64,000 bases of DNA from Macrosoma leucophasiata (GCA_036365455.1 JAWQUS010000030.1:1488001-1552000); one strand, 5' to 3'. Counted from the first letter of the stretch, positions 11,244 through 24,592 are shown. Numbers and translations are program-made. Notes: generated by a model not told the origin, from the letters alone.

Positions 11244-11489
11244 GACTTATATTTCTACGGATTTGATTAATTGGAAAGTATTCAAAATGTGTGTGAATCA
11301 GTTTTGCACTTGAAGCGCGAATGTTGTTTTTAATTTAATAAGAATTTACTTATGACAATAAGCGCTACGCATAATTTATTTACTTGAATTTTCTGTTACC
11401 TAAGAAATAATACATTGATTTTTTTTAATATCTCGTATTAATTATGATGAAAATTGTAGGTAGGTAGGTGTATAGGTTTTCATGATGAG

Positions 11490-11728
11490 ATTTTTTTTAT
11501 GTAATGGAAGTGGCACACAAGCATGCAGATCAGATTGATGTTAAGTGATGACTGCAGCCTAAAGACACCCACACAAAGACCAGGGTCAAAATACAGATGC
11601 GTTACCACTCCTGAGGCCTACGGTGTTCTGCCTCTGTGCCGGAGCCGTACATTACCACCTGACCGGAACACGATAGTGCTGAACACTACCATTTAGCGGC
11701 AAGTATACTAGGTAATGCGGTGGTGTCT
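11490..11728 (-). mobile_element. Family A copy, antisense
   Basis: It has T-run + ATGTAATGGAAGTGGCA at the left and GGTAATGCGGTGGTG at the right. Confidence 0.7.
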
Positions 11729-11794
11729 CTTTCTGTGGTATCGCTATCTTCTAATTTTGCCATACCTACTTTGGAAAAGAAAAGTGGGACCACA

Positions 11795-12033
11795 TTTTTT
11801 TAATTCAATGGAGGTGGCAAACGGGCTTGCTCTTCAAATTGATGCTAAGCGATGACTGCAGCCTATAGATACCCACAAAGAACTGAGGTCAAAATGGAGA
11901 TGTGTTTCCACCCCTGAGACCTTAGTTGTGATGTCTCTGTGATGGTTAGTACAGTGCCATACATTACACGACATTAGGCGCCGTACCCAATCAGGTGTGG
12001 TGCCTACGCCCTACACTGAAACTACCACCAGGA
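11795..12033 (-). repeat. Diverged family A copy, antisense
   Basis: It runs from the T-run with CAATGGAGGTGGCAAACGG to AAACTACCACCAGG. Confidence 0.6.
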
Positions 12034-12699
12034 AATTAAATTATTTTTAATTAAAAATATCATTTTAAGTAGCTAATAACTTATATTTATGTACCTATTA
12101 TCTTCATTGTTTTTTAAACCTAAAGAAAGGAGATCAAGTTGTAATCAATTGTTAATTTTTCATTCCAATGTAGATTAAAGAATTTGGCAATCAAAGGCAA
12201 ACTTTGAAAAACTTTCAAATAACCATCGATATCGATTATATCGAATATAAATGTTCTTTGTAAGAAATCGCCAATATTTTATATTATTATTGAATATCAG
12301 TATTTATGTAGAGATGAGGTAGGTAGGTACTATTTTATGTTTGAGTAATTTGTCTTATGTAGTTAGGTTCTATTTGTTCTTGATCGATGTAAAGTGCATT
12401 TAAATTCATTATTGTATCGTGTGTTTTAAATGAAGCACAATATTTGCATAAGTTAATATGGTATAGCATAATTTACCTAATAGTTGCAAATATTAGCGGA
12501 TGCAATGCGAAAATGTTTTGCTGTTACTGTGTTGACAGCCGAGTTGTGTGTCAATTTCATGTTGAATTTGTATGTTATTGTAAAATAAATAGAATTTGTA
12601 TTGATTTTATAACTGGTAATTTCTGTTATTATTCCTACACTAGCAACACTAACTTGACAGTTAACAAGAATATAGTTCACAGTAATCAAGTGAATTAAT

Positions 12700-13117
12700 A
12701 GGTTAAGATCCCACTGCAAAATCATTTCGTTCATCCAGATATGCTGCACAAAAAACAAAAAAAAATCTTGCAAAAAATACCTTTTCCAAAAAAAAAAAAT
12801 ACTTGCGGCCATTTTTTGATAGGCAAACTAGTGGATATATTATTATATTCTCTAGATCGCTGATTGCCAAAGTGGTCCAGGTGGACCCCCTGGAGTCCAT
12901 GGGAGACTCCATAGGGGTCTCGGGTAGGCGTAATAGAAATTGGATATATGAGAATGTGATATAAATGCAGCAAGGAGGGGTCCACCGAAACCAGAAAAAA
13001 TTGAAAGGGGTCTACAAGAAATAATAGTTTGGGAACCTCTATATAAATATGCGTAAAAATTAGGTTTGCAGCATATCTGAATGAACGAATTGATTCTGCA
13101 GTGGGATCTTAACCTAT
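12700..13117. mobile_element. MITE with ~50-bp terminal inverted repeats, TA-flanked
   Basis: GGTTAAGATCCCACTGCA at 12703 is inverted as TGCAGTGGGATCTTAACC ending at 13113. The inner part (CGTTCATCCAGATATGCTGC) also matches inversely. TA lies on both flanks. A family J repeat sits inside. Confidence 0.65.
12855..13041 (+). repeat. Repeat family J, copy 1
   Basis: It runs from GCCAAAGTGGTCCAGGTGG to AATAGTTTGGGAACCTCT. Other copies lie at 30325-30395 with 31445-31553, and at 54224-54560. Confidence 0.65.
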
Positions 13118-13159
13118 AATCAGGTAGATGCATAAAAATAGGGCACAGGCAAAAAATAT

Positions 13160-13390
13160 TGCACATCGAGCGTACGAAAGAGGCAATCGGCTAGTTTCGA
13201 CTTCGTAGAGCATTTATCTCTGCTGCACACTGGCTACGTAAGCACTGGTGACGTTTGTCGGCCATTTTGATTTAAAATTGGTTAAAATTTGATCAAAATG
13301 GCCGACAAACGTCACATAGGTAAGGTGCGAAAGAGGTAACGCTCTACAGACCCGAAATAAGCCGAAGTCTCATTCGTAAGGTCGATGTCT
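13160..13390. mobile_element. MITE family C, copy 2
   Basis: The same ends as copies 1 and 3, with a long internal inverted repeat (GACGTTTGTCGGCCATTTTG and its complement). Confidence 0.7.
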
Positions 13391-13491
13391 GTTGGTCTCC
13401 CTAAGGAAGAATGTACCAATCAATATGGTGATTGCAGAAATAAAAAGAATGATTGAATAAATAAATCAAACCATTTCGCAAATCCAAAGCT

Positions 13492-13503
13492 TTTATTTTT
13501 ATT
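13492..13503 (-). terminator. Tandem AATAAA, distal poly(A) candidate
   Basis: AATAAAAATAAAAGC reads on the - strand just before a low-complexity tail. It is the best-looking polyadenylation signal between chico and VRK1. Confidence 0.35.
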
Positions 13504-16477
13504 TACAATATAATAGTAATATGAAAGTAAACAAAATGTAACGTACCAAAAAAATAATATATTTAGAAACGTAATAACATAACAGGGGTAGCGAGGCGTG
13601 GCCCGCACCATGCGAGAAAATCTTTCGTGTGATACGACATACGATACTAATGCGAAACGTCGCCTGTTAAAAAAGCTAAAGTATATCTAACTAATGGACC
13701 AGCTATACAACCGCCTGACGCATGCCACCATAAGCATTGTCTTGTCAATAACCGGTAGGTTACATCGCTTCATATAATTTTAAAACTTCGTTCATCACTC
13801 CGGCAATAGCTAAGCGTACGAAATCGCAGTTTCTAGCCAATAGGCGCATTCAATAAAACCTGGCAACATTTTTCTTATTCGACTACAAGATCAAATTTTA
13901 TCTTTAACTATCACAATGTATATCCATATAAGATTAAATCAAACTAGCAAAATTTGCATGTACAAAAGTGCAATTAATTTATCGAGTTACTAATTCGCAA
14001 CCGGGCTCATAATATGGTGGTGCAGGGGCGTATACGCTGGTCATTACGTACGTGCAGTACGCGGTGATGTTCCTACAGCTAACGTCAACGCTGTGATATG
14101 GGCGGCGCGTTTTGAACGCGCGCGCCGGGTATCGCCTCATCGGAGTTGCCAGATGAAAAGATAATTATCTACTTAAAACTGGATGGACTAGTTTTTCCGC
14201 AACAACAAAACAACAATTTCAATTTATCGGATCATTTAAACAATTTTAATGAATCCATTTTTTCTATCTAGCAACCCCGCACACTATCTACAATGGCAGT
14301 ACATCACGAGAGCGGTCAAGCTATCATTGACTAAAACACAAAAAAAACATTAGCACCATTTGTAAAAAAATATAATTTTCCCATTCCAAACACAACATAA
14401 CCCCCCAACCCTCGCGCGCCTCTCCCTTCTCTGCATTACACACCTAAACATTGCCCTACGATATAGTAAACCTTATAGTTAATTATAAAAACCACTATTT
14501 ACGCCGTTACAGGAACATTTTTCATTTATTTTTTTTTATGCAAAATCTATTTAACTTGCAATGGGACTAGTATATAATAGATATCATAAACTCCACTTGT
14601 CATGACATCTGTTGTACGGAGTTTGGTAATCATGTATACTTAATAAGGCCGCATTCACACTAGCTTTCGATGTCGTTATACAATTCCCACCAATGCAAAT
14701 GAAGCCGAAAGCTCCTTTTAGAATATGCGTGTGGAATACCTGTTTGTGACAATATTGCGTGGGATACATAGGTCGGTTTGTGCTAACGTCTAAACTGTAT
14801 ACAAAATAATTTAACATTTGTCATATAAAAATTGGTGCATATTTTAAAAGGAGATTCACTTTCAACGAGCTACAACGTAATTAAACTACGATCTTATTCC
14901 GTACCCGTCTATACTTAAAACTAGTTATCTCGACTCAACACGACTTACGAGCTACGTGGAATAAAAGAAAATGTATAATGCTATCAATAGTTACAATATA
15001 ATGTATATCTAAACATGTTACTACATAATTGCGAGGTGGCACTAGCTATCTGCGTACTGACTTATCTAAAATGGGGTGTTGCAACTTTGATGCTCGCCCA
15101 ACAAACACGAGGAATTGACATCAAAATTTAATTTTAATAAGCTGGATAAATTAAAATAAGTCACTGGTTTAATGTTACGCAATACTTTATCTATGGCTGG
15201 TAAACAAAAGGAAAACACTTGTGGCTGGTATGTTTACTAAAAATTATAAAAATAGTATATATTTACTGGTATCTATACAAAACTGTCCATTTACTCTACC
15301 CATGACTTGGACAAAATACTGTGGACTAGTTAGTTAATGGTACAATAAAGATGAATTAAAGAATCAAGCGCTCACATTTGTATTGCCTTTCCACCAACCA
15401 TCACTGATTTAAAAGTTCAAGTTTTAAAATACAAAAATTTGCACATCAAAGTCGCAAACCCCAATCAAACTATACAACACACGTGGCTCATACCGAGAGC
15501 AATTCACCTAAAACAAAAGAATACAATACATAATGTTAACGATGGCTCCGCCAAATTGTACTACGTTAAAATACCATAATTGTTCGACAGTTCTGAACTG
15601 TACGAACAGTAGGGTCGGGTCGCATTGGCGTTTGTCCGAATATTGCTAGACGCTGCAACGTCTGATACACAATTTACAGCGTTTATTTCTCACTAAAAAA
15701 ATCGAGTTGCAGCCGCTGTGTCAAAAATCAGCAATGTTATTAAACGAGCCTTTTATTTTTTTTCGTGAAACTTGCCTAATCTTTCAATACTGACCTACAT
15801 CGGTCAAACGTCAATGCGAAAAACCCTAAAGCAATACGCTAAACGGATTTGAGAACTGTGTGGGACATCGGTTACCGATACTTTCATACTTACAACACAC
15901 AACACGCATCGATAACAAAACAAAAAAAAATTGTGCTGTATTTTTTCTGGCATTTTTAAAGCTTGTTTCAGTTATGTACACGGGGCAAACAAGTCTACGC
16001 GTCCAATAATTTATAATTACACAAAATAGACTCTTTTCCCATTGTTGCCCCTAAGAGGGATTTCAATAAATAATATTACATTTCTTTTAATATAAAAAAT
16101 TTGGTGTTAACTCAGTCAGCATTAATTATACAGGTCCCATTACGTTACTTCATAGGTTTATAAATTAAAAATGTGCTTTTATAACATGATTAAAAAACAA
16201 GCAGGCATTCCTGTGTTAAAAATCTAACAAAACATCGCCCCAAATTGTTTAAATAAATTGGAGAAAACACACCCTTCATCTGAACTTTTAAAAGACAATT
16301 ACTGTTTTTCTATTTAATTAATTACTAAAACAAGTTCTGTGTTCATGATTATCGGCAGATCTATAATGAACAATCCAGTTTGTACAGGTTGTACGAAAAT
16401 CGCAATGTTAGACAATTTAGTTGTCACCCGGTCAACTTGCTGGTAATAAACAAAAATACATTTCTAGCAACATTGTT

Positions 16478-16560
16478 TTGAGGTCGCAGGTTCGATGCCT
16501 GCCCGAAGTCAATTTTTTCTTTCCCATTTTTCTTTATTTTCTAACGTTGTTTTATTAGAT
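16478..16560 (+). repeat. tRNA-derived SINE tail
   Basis: GGTTCGATGCCTGCC (box B-like), then GAAGTCAATTTTTTCTTTCC, shared with the tRNA-like unit at 36478-36576. Confidence 0.5.
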
Positions 16561-16938
16561 TTTTGACTCAGGCTAATTGAAGTCGATCCGGGTATCTATT
16601 TATTTATTTACCAAGACACCGGTCATGCCTTCTTAGCGCTTCTTTTAGTTTATATTTAGTTTGTGTATATCGTCAATGTCAGCAAAGCGCATTTAGACTA
16701 CACATCGAAGTATTTGAACACGGGAGACTAGGTAAATCGCTTGTCGGAATGTTACATCCACTGTCAAATGTATGGATTGCATTTTACATTGGTTTATAAC
16801 AAAATAACATTACAAACATTTAAAATTTAATTGCACTTATGTTTAATGAAGTAAAGGATTCTAGCGGCGGGGTTATACATCACTTGGCACAGGTTCTGTG
16901 ATTGAAATTGGTGCGAACGACAAACTGAAATTCACTAA

Positions 16939-17291
16939 TCTATACATCTATATATATATACAAATAAATAAAATTGGAGTGTCTGTTTGTAATATAAAAA
17001 TAACCGCTTTTTACTAAATGCATATGTATGTATACACGGTACATATACCAAAAAAAAAATTTTTTACCATTTTTGTCTGTCTGTCTGTCGGTCCGTCTGT
17101 CTGTCTGTCTGTTTGGCGGGGCTAATCTTGGGAACGGCTGGACCGATTTCGACGGGACTTTCACTGGCAGATAGCTGATGTAATAAGGAATAACTTAGGC
17201 TACTTTTATACTAGCTGCGCCCACGACTTCGTCCGGGTAGATACTGAACAATCATAAATTCTCACGCGGGCGAAGTCGCGGGCACAGCTAG
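16939..17291 (+). mobile_element. Non-autonomous Helitron
   Basis: It starts TCTATACATCTATATATATA after an A and ends GGGCACAGCTAG before a T, the Helitron TC...CTAG rule with A|T target. An inverted repeat before the end (CGACTTCGTCC / CGGGCGAAGTCG) can form the 3' hairpin. It contains a (GTCT)n run at about 17072-17112. Confidence 0.75.
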
Positions 17292-17718
17292 TTAAATATA
17301 TAAAATAAACATGTATTGTTGTATTGTATGTTAACAAATATTATATTTTCTGTTATTAGGAATAATATACATAACAATTAGTGATGCGCCGAATATGGTT
17401 TCACCGAATAACCGAATACCGAATATTATTCGGTTTAACCTGTACCGAACCGAATATTCAGCCGAATTATTCGGTTTACCATTTCACTGTTTTGCCTGGT
17501 AAACGCGGTTCTAACAAGTCGCTGCTTGCTAAATAGCCGCGTCTACACCGGACGCATGCTCGGGCGAGGCAGCTTCGTGAGCGAAATACTTAGTCAGTGA
17601 CATTCAGTGTGGACGTGCATCAGGGTCGTGCATGCACGGTGCCTCGGCCGAGCCATTCAGCGGTGGTAAAGCGCGCGAGCTCTAAGGCACCTCAGTGTGT
17701 GGTGGTGTGCGTTCATGA

Positions 17719-18010
17719 TGCGTTCGATGGGGACGGTATCCACCACGCTGCTCGAATGCGGGTTGGTGGAGATAAGGGTCAGTAGCCAACCCGCTGTCGG
17801 ATATTTTCAAATCGCCCATAAGGTCTCCGACAAGGTTTAAAGACAGCTATCTATCGATAGCAACCGGGACCGACGGCTTAACGTGCCCTCCGAGGCATGG
17901 AAACGCGCATTTTAACTTACCACTAGCGAACACCCATTTACACACCCGACCGCGCCCGTATCGCTCAAACTTGCGATCCGCACCAGCCGCGGGGCTATGC
18001 GCGCTTCAGT
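17719..18010 (+). repeat. SINE-like family I, diverged copy inside the hAT element
   Basis: It shares CCACCACGCTGCTC, GCCCATAAGG, AGCAACCGGGACCGACGG and GGCTATGCGCGC in order with 53088-53449. Confidence 0.6.
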
Positions 18011-18267
18011 GCCATATAATACCCAATACCACAAAATAAGAAGGTATTTTGTCAGTACTACGACAAAATAAAATTATGTGGTAGTACTGAGAGTAGACTG
18101 GGATGGCTCGGAATAGCTTGATTTTAATTTATGTTTAAATATAAAAGTTGAAAAATTCATGCTGATAATAAAATGTTGACTGCATGTAACCTAACTATAG
18201 GGCTAACTACAGGTTAAGAATAAATTATTGATTTGAGGTTTCAAAATAAATGTTGATTTGTAATTTA

Positions 18268-18340
18268 ATGTAACGTAACGTAACTTCACGCCTGTAATCC
18301 CCGAAGGAGTAGGCAGAGGTAAATGCATGCATTCAAGCGC
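18268..18340 (-). repeat. SINE family B fragment
   Basis: TTCACGCCTGTAATCCCCG and AGTAGGCAGAGGTAAATGC, the 3' end of family B in antisense. Confidence 0.65.
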
Positions 18341-18635
18341 TTATAAAATAACATGAGAATTTTTATCTTGTAGTTTAGTATGTAAATACCGTCTCGTGTA
18401 GCCAATAAAACAGAAATATTCGAACCGAATATTTGGCTTCGAAACCGAATAATTCGGCCGAATACGAATAGTGGAAATCATGCCGAATACCGAATATGAA
18501 CCGAATATTCGGCGCATCTCTAATAACAATATTCTAACACTTATCAAACTTTCAGAATTTATATAAACAAGACAATACACTATACATCGCCGTACTTGGG
18601 TCTTCCGCCATTTTCTTTTAAATGTTAGATACTTA

Positions 18636-18781
18636 CCCCCTTATTCATAAACGTACATTAGATACGTTTTAGCTATAGAATGCTTTGTCTTTGTCAGTTG
18701 CATTGTCAAATGTGCAGGAGAGAAAAAGACAAAGGAGAGATTAGCAACACTTTAGCTAAAATACTTTTATGAATAAGGGGG
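18636..18781. mobile_element. MITE family D, copy 1
   Basis: A palindromic unit from CCCCCTTATTCATAAACG to TTATGAATAAGGGGG, with TA on both flanks. Copies lie at 34850-34982 and 39989-40140. Confidence 0.8.
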
Positions 18782-19275
18782 TATGTCTATTTTTGGCGAA
18801 CGTCAATTTCACAAACACAAATTGGGCTAAAATGCTTCTTTGTTTTCAAAGGTACTCGTACAAATGGATTTTTCATTCTCGCCTTTCTCTTTTAGTCTCG
18901 AAGTCAAAGTCAAATTAAATCTACGTAATGTGTCATGTACGTTTGTATATAAATGCTACACCGTATTGTTTCTGGCTCTTCCACTTTATCGTTGTAATCA
19001 ATTTCAATCACATTGCCACCAAATGGTCAGAGGTAAGGAGCTATATTGCTTATATACCTATTTAATTAGAACTATATTTACGGGCACATCACGTATGCTC
19101 AAACCACCGAGAAGCCGAATGCTAAAACAAAATAGACGCAATAGGGAATATGCATAAAATTTAAAATTGTCTCAAATATATTATCAACGTCATACTATAA
19201 TTACAAAGTTTTTTTTTTATTTACTAATTATTTCATGCCATTAAATATTATGTAAATAGTGCAAAATAAGGGAAC

Positions 19276-19539
19276 GAAATTCAAACTCCCAAAACGCGCC
19301 GTCATTGGTCGAGACGAAATAACACTTTTTCTGGTGTTTTTTTAAAACTATTTTTGCACTTTGGTACTATACAATACTTGTAAGATGGCTTTTTTGCTTC
19401 TTCCATTATTTGTAGAGCAATTCAAATTGAAAATACGTATGAAGTAACACAAAAGTTTAGATTAAAAAACACTCGACGTGTGTTGTGACGTCACAACACA
19501 CGTCGTCAAAATGACGGCGTTTGATGAGTTCAAATTTAC
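19276..19539. mobile_element. MITE-like unit with degenerate terminal inverted repeats
   Basis: AAATTCAAACTC and CGCCGTCATT at the left correspond inversely to AATGACGGCG and GAGTTCAAATTT at the right. It contains the perfect palindrome at 19474-19505. Confidence 0.5.
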
Positions 19540-20679
19540 TCAATGTTTTAAATTTCACTTTGAAAAATAACTATAATATTTTCAGGCCTATTTATAATTT
19601 TTCTACGATATATATAAATGATTAATTAAGACGAAAAAAAAAATTTCATCAATATTACCTATTACGACAGAAAGATATACACACAATTACACTGACGTAT
19701 ACATACTCTGTATTACAACAGTTTTAAATACATTTTCGCCATGGAGCCATTAATCATATGAGGCTCGAAAAGGGAGGGGGATCCGAAAAATCGCAGGGGG
19801 AGCGAGGAGTGTATTGAGATCACGTGTATTTATTTCTTCGCTGCCCTATTTCAACCGATAAGTTAGGGCGTGATCGCGGCAGCAATTTGAGAACCCTTCG
19901 TCTATATACTCTCAGCCTAACAGTCGCCAGTTTAGTCAGTAGCTCTCATGCTGAATACTTGCATAGCATATTCAATTTGCACTCGATTATTTCTATTATA
20001 CATTTAAAATAGGTACATATTTTGTACCAAAAATACACGTGATCTTAAGTGAGGGGAGGTAATCTAATACCAAATCACCAAGGAGGAGGAGGGGCCAAAG
20101 AGATGCTAAAAAACCGATCAACGTGATTAATGGACGACCCCGACATTGGCGCTGAAAGTAATGGTTAGAAAAGTCCAGCAGTAAAGAGAAACCATTGACA
20201 AATTCATCTGTGAATCGGTCAACAGGTATTTCAATATCTTTATTTCCCCTTTTCACCCGACTGCGGAACGCGGAGAAAGGTAATATTATTAAAGTACCTT
20301 ACGCAGGTTATCAACTTTTATTTAGCATTGCTTCTCGTTGGTTTGGGTGAAGTGAATGCTCTGTGTTGACTCGAATGTATACAACAGACGACGGTTTATT
20401 TGTGCGGCCGAAGTAGCAAATGGATCCACAGAAAATGACTTGTCTTTTCTGGGTTAAAACAATTCGGGAGATTAGAGAGTTAATCGTGATGTGCCGTGGG
20501 CAGACAAATGACAAAAAAAACAGTTCTTCGATATATGGTTGGTTAAACGCGCGCCCACTTCATAAAATGTTCAAACTAATTTAATCATGTCGTACAATCG
20601 TGACATTAACTACCGACAGAGGAGCTGTAGTTGCCGACAAAGAGCCAAAAACTTTAACGCTTTGCTACTCCGCTGCATT

Positions 20680-20730
20680 ATGTTACTGTGCCGGTAATTC
20701 CGGTGCGATACACTACCACTTAAGCGGAAC
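20680..20730 (-). repeat. Short degenerate family A fragment
   Basis: CTGTGCCGGTAATTCCGG, then ACTACCACTTAAGCGG. Confidence 0.4.
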
Positions 20731-20953
20731 CATTCCAACTGTGTCTATTATTATTTTAAGACTACTTTTGGCAATCGGATGAATGATTAATTTAAAACGT
20801 AGTTGATATTGGTAACATTTAGGAAAATCTACCATTGTATCAATGTCCAAAACTATATTGTAGTTTAGCGTTCTACCTTACATCTGAAGTAAACTTAACT
20901 TTAACAAAAAAAAAAACTTGCCCTGTAAAAACTATTAAAACGTCAAAATAACA

Positions 20954-20959
20954 TTTATT
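20954..20959 (-). terminator. Candidate poly(A) signal for chico
   Basis: AATAAA on the - strand, about 5.4 kb after the chico stop codon, followed by a T/A-rich region. It is a sequence match only. Confidence 0.35.
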
Positions 20960-22499
20960 TCATTTACATAGAACGGCCTCAGTTACACAACTTAGTGTAG
21001 ACTAAAAAAAAATCATATTCACAATAACAAAACAAACCACTTGTGTGTTAGGAAATCTCAAGGTCACAAAGTAAACCTAAGTAATATTCTCCGTGCTAAT
21101 TATAAAAATAGGGTGACAATGCAACAGTTAACAATGATATAAAGTATGAACAATATAATGAAATATTTTAGAATTTTCGCTCAATATTTTTGATTTCGGT
21201 CACCGTACGCATCGTCGTCACTGTAGTGCCGTCCGGTTAAGTGACTCAAAATATAGGCAATGAGATAATTCCACTACATGTTTTCGCCACAAAGCGTACT
21301 CCGGCGTGGCGATATCGTGACTATACTTAATTCTTCGTTCATATTTAATATCAAACTTGAAAAAAGTTTACAATTAGTGACCTATTATACGGATTCCTCT
21401 AATAAAAATTCTAAGATATTTCATTTATGTATTTGATACTTATTATGAATGAATGTTAACTCATTGCCATGATGCCGTATTGCAGTGTAAAATTAATCAT
21501 TTATATCACTTGAACACATAATTTACGTAAACACTGAGCCTGGGTTTCATGCGAGAAGTTTTATTCATAGTTCAAATCATATTTGAACATCGGGTCTCAC
21601 CCGAAAACAAAATGAAAATAAATACAAGAAAAAAACAACAAAACCGAATAAGATATAGAATATAAAGAATAATAAACAGTAATGTACAATTATAAAATAC
21701 CTACAGCGGATTTTATTAAACTATAATTTTAAATTTTCGACATTGGAAAATATAATATGTACAGTTTATAAATTTCTTTAGAAAACAAAACTTATAAATA
21801 CTCCGCGTTACCGTGTTTAATATACAGTTTTATAAATACACTTTTTAAGTGACACAAATAGTATACAAAGAAATAATATAGTGCGTATTGCATTTGGTAT
21901 ACAAATCGCGTATACCAGTCGTACTAAGCAGATAACTACCTCATTTTGGTAAGTGATGGATAGTAAAAAAACCTGTGAATTTTGCATTAAAGCATCGCTT
22001 CAAAGACCATATTAATACGGACCTGATAATATACTTTGTTCATTACTCTTTGTTAAAATAATAACTTTTTTCTTACTAATAAAAAAAACAGCAGTATTTT
22101 ATATAGCAGACACGAACGATTGAATAAACGTAAAATCTTGAAAACAATTTCATTCCAAATGGATAACAGTATTCATTGATTGTGTCATGTTACATAATCG
22201 AAACGAATACGCAATAAGTATCAAATATACTTTGCGAAAAATAAAACAAAAGCCGCAACTTCATTTGTAGATATCACTATTTTTTCAATATTCATCGCGC
22301 AGTACTTTTACTGAGAGTGAGAACCGGTATAACTTTTACAATTTATATTCACGAACCAAACAACCGAGCCAGGCCCAACAATCAATTAAATCTGTCGCAT
22401 ATAATTGCGTAACAATGTGACAACCTACTCAAATTATGAAGAAAAAATACTGAACGTATTGTGTACATCTGTGTATCTATGTGCTATAGTCTGTATACA

Positions 22500-22690
22500 T
22501 ACAAGGCAAAAAGCCTATGAAAGCAATAAGTTCTCAATTAATTTTCAATCTGTATTCCCTTGCCACGGTCCTGTATTGAAAATTATTGCGGTATTTACAG
22601 ACGCAACAATAAAAATAATACGCCGAGCGTATTTTCGAAACATAACCTTAAGAAACATTGTGAGAAGTTAGCAAAATAATAAATTGTACT
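22500..22690. repeat. Direct duplicate of 24849-25040
   Basis: About 190 bp with only a few differences (GCAATAAGTTCTCAATTAAT to AGCAAAATAATAAATTGTAC). Both copies lie in the presumed chico 3' UTR. Confidence 0.85.
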
Positions 22691-23876
22691 TATGCATATC
22701 CAATACAGACATGTATTTATAAATATACTAACTGTATTAAGGTATCTTAACGTATATATTACGTCCCTGCGTGTAAACAATGAACTAAGCCCAATCTTCC
22801 CCTGCTTTTCTATATTTTTATAGCCAGACCTGTTACACTCGTATGCAACTATATGAGACAGACGCAAACACTGTAGAAATAACTATATTTATCATGTATA
22901 TAATTGTTATATGGTAAAAATTGCACAATTGAACTGAGTATCCTACGAACACAATAGGCAGTATTGGGAACGTGATATCCTGAAATAGGCCTCTATCACA
23001 ACCGTGGCATCGTTATATTAATGTGTATATAAGTTTTATAGATTGGTTGGATCGTTATTCTCTATCAGATATGACCTAACAGGTTTTAAAATTTGTATTT
23101 AAATTATAATAACATAGTACACCATTTCTTCAACATTTCAACTACCTTATGATTAACAGTTAATGTTATTTCAAGAATTTATGGCTATATATATAAGACA
23201 AATAGTCACATGGGATTTTGACCAATTCAGAGTTCGATGGTATGTAAACGGCTGGCGGTTTAAAATTAAAGCTTAAACAAATCCTTCTATTTTCCCATAA
23301 TTCCCTTTAAAAATGAATAATGGTTGCCCAGACCAATAGGAAAGGCTGTATTAGGTAAAATGTTTAAAAACCAGTTCTTAAATAATACCTCAATTGTATA
23401 AATGAACACAAACTACCCAGAACACGATAAAAATAATCTTCGTGAAAAATTATATTTACAATATGTTCGGTAACATTTGATTCTTGTGGTGTGGATACAA
23501 ACGAATCCATTTGCAAAAACCTGATTATCAACAACGAAAAAGGCACATTCAGAATTGGAAACTATTTGAACTAAATTCATGCAAATCTGTACACGCCTTA
23601 AAAGGCGCGGGAATGCGAATTGCAACTATATGTAACTATAGTACATTTTTATTTAACTAGTTGGTGTTTTAATGGTCGTACTATTACTATATATATTGCT
23701 TTCTATATTCGAACCGGTTGCCGCCCATTTGTAGACTGTAGCGAAACCAAAACCACTTGTCGATATTTTCACTGGCTAGTCAAATTCTTATCTAATAAAG
23801 ATAAATAACCATCTTGCTTCAGCTAGTATTTGAAGTAAATTAATGTCATAAATTTTTAGTTAGTATTATAAATAGA

Positions 23877-24592
23877 TCGACCGTTTAACTCGCGTATCGC
23901 CTGCGCGGTACTAGGGGAGCGGGGGCGGGTAACGCTACACACGGACTCAATAATCCAAATACTTATCTTGAGATATATTGTTTGAAAAGTATAAAATATG
24001 ATTATATACAAACTTGTCTGTATTTTTAAAGTAAAAATAAAGTAATAATTTTTCAAATATTTTAATAAAAGCTTCTAAGGTACGAAATAATAAAATAACT
24101 CCTTTCACGAATTGTAACCACAAACAAAAGTTATATAGGATTAGGACTATTCATCACTAATATAGGTACACATCACTTGAATCGTCTTCACTGTCTGAGC
24201 AGCTTGAGGAGTCAGAATCTTGCAAATTAATAATAAAGCTGTCCATCTCTTCATCTTCTCTCAAGTTATCGTCTTGAAGATACTCCGCAGAACTATAATC
24301 TTGTGTTCTGGCTTTAAAAAAGGAATAAAAGTTGTACGCTATTCGTATTATTATTTTTTTTGCAAAACAGGAAAAGCGATTCATCTTGAGATTAATCTTG
24401 GTAAGTTTTTACCTTGTGCATTAATGACAAAGCGTACAAATACAAACCGCACGCTGCGAGCACCGACAGCGTACTGCCGCGCTTTGACGTGGCTCTCTGC
24501 TCCGCGCACCCCTTTCACCCACCCGGTGACATCTCCCCCCGCTCTCTTTGTACCCCGCAGGCGATACGCGAATTAAACGGTCGGCCTATAGT
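23877..24592. mobile_element. Inverted-repeat element of ~715 bp with a small acidic ORF
   Basis: GACCGTTTAACTCGCGTATC at the left is mirrored by GATACGCGAATTAAACGGTC at the right, about 34 bp in all with few mismatches. A 75-aa frame on the - strand (24384-24157) ends in DSDSSSCSDSEDDSSD. No clear target duplication or superfamily was found. Confidence 0.6.

Larger units (their letters stand above)
11244..12699. other. Downstream of VRK1: family A repeats, no gene
   Basis: It holds antisense family A copies at 11490-11728 and 11795-12033, and otherwise AT-rich sequence. AATAAA at about 12585 on the + strand could serve VRK1 but is distant. Confidence 0.45.
13484..16938 (-). other. Gene-free stretch, possible extended 3' UTR of chico
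   Basis: About 3.4 kb without a gene. It looks largely single-copy, apart from a small tRNA-derived SINE tail near 16485-16560. It ends on the - strand with two overlapping AATAAA signals at 13503-13492, typical of an mRNA 3' end. It could be a distal chico 3' UTR or a separate noncoding transcript. Confidence 0.3.
17379..18522. mobile_element. hAT-type element, 1144 bp, with 8-bp target duplication
   Basis: The ends are TAGTGATGCGCCGAATAT and ATTCGGCGCATCTCTA. The flanks are ATAACAAT at 17371-17378 and ATAACAAT at 18523-18530, an exact 8-bp duplication as for hAT. The subterminal regions repeat CGAATA/CCGAAT words. No transposase is recognisable; the interior holds a SINE-like block (about 17719-18010) related to 53088-53449. 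Confidence 0.85.
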
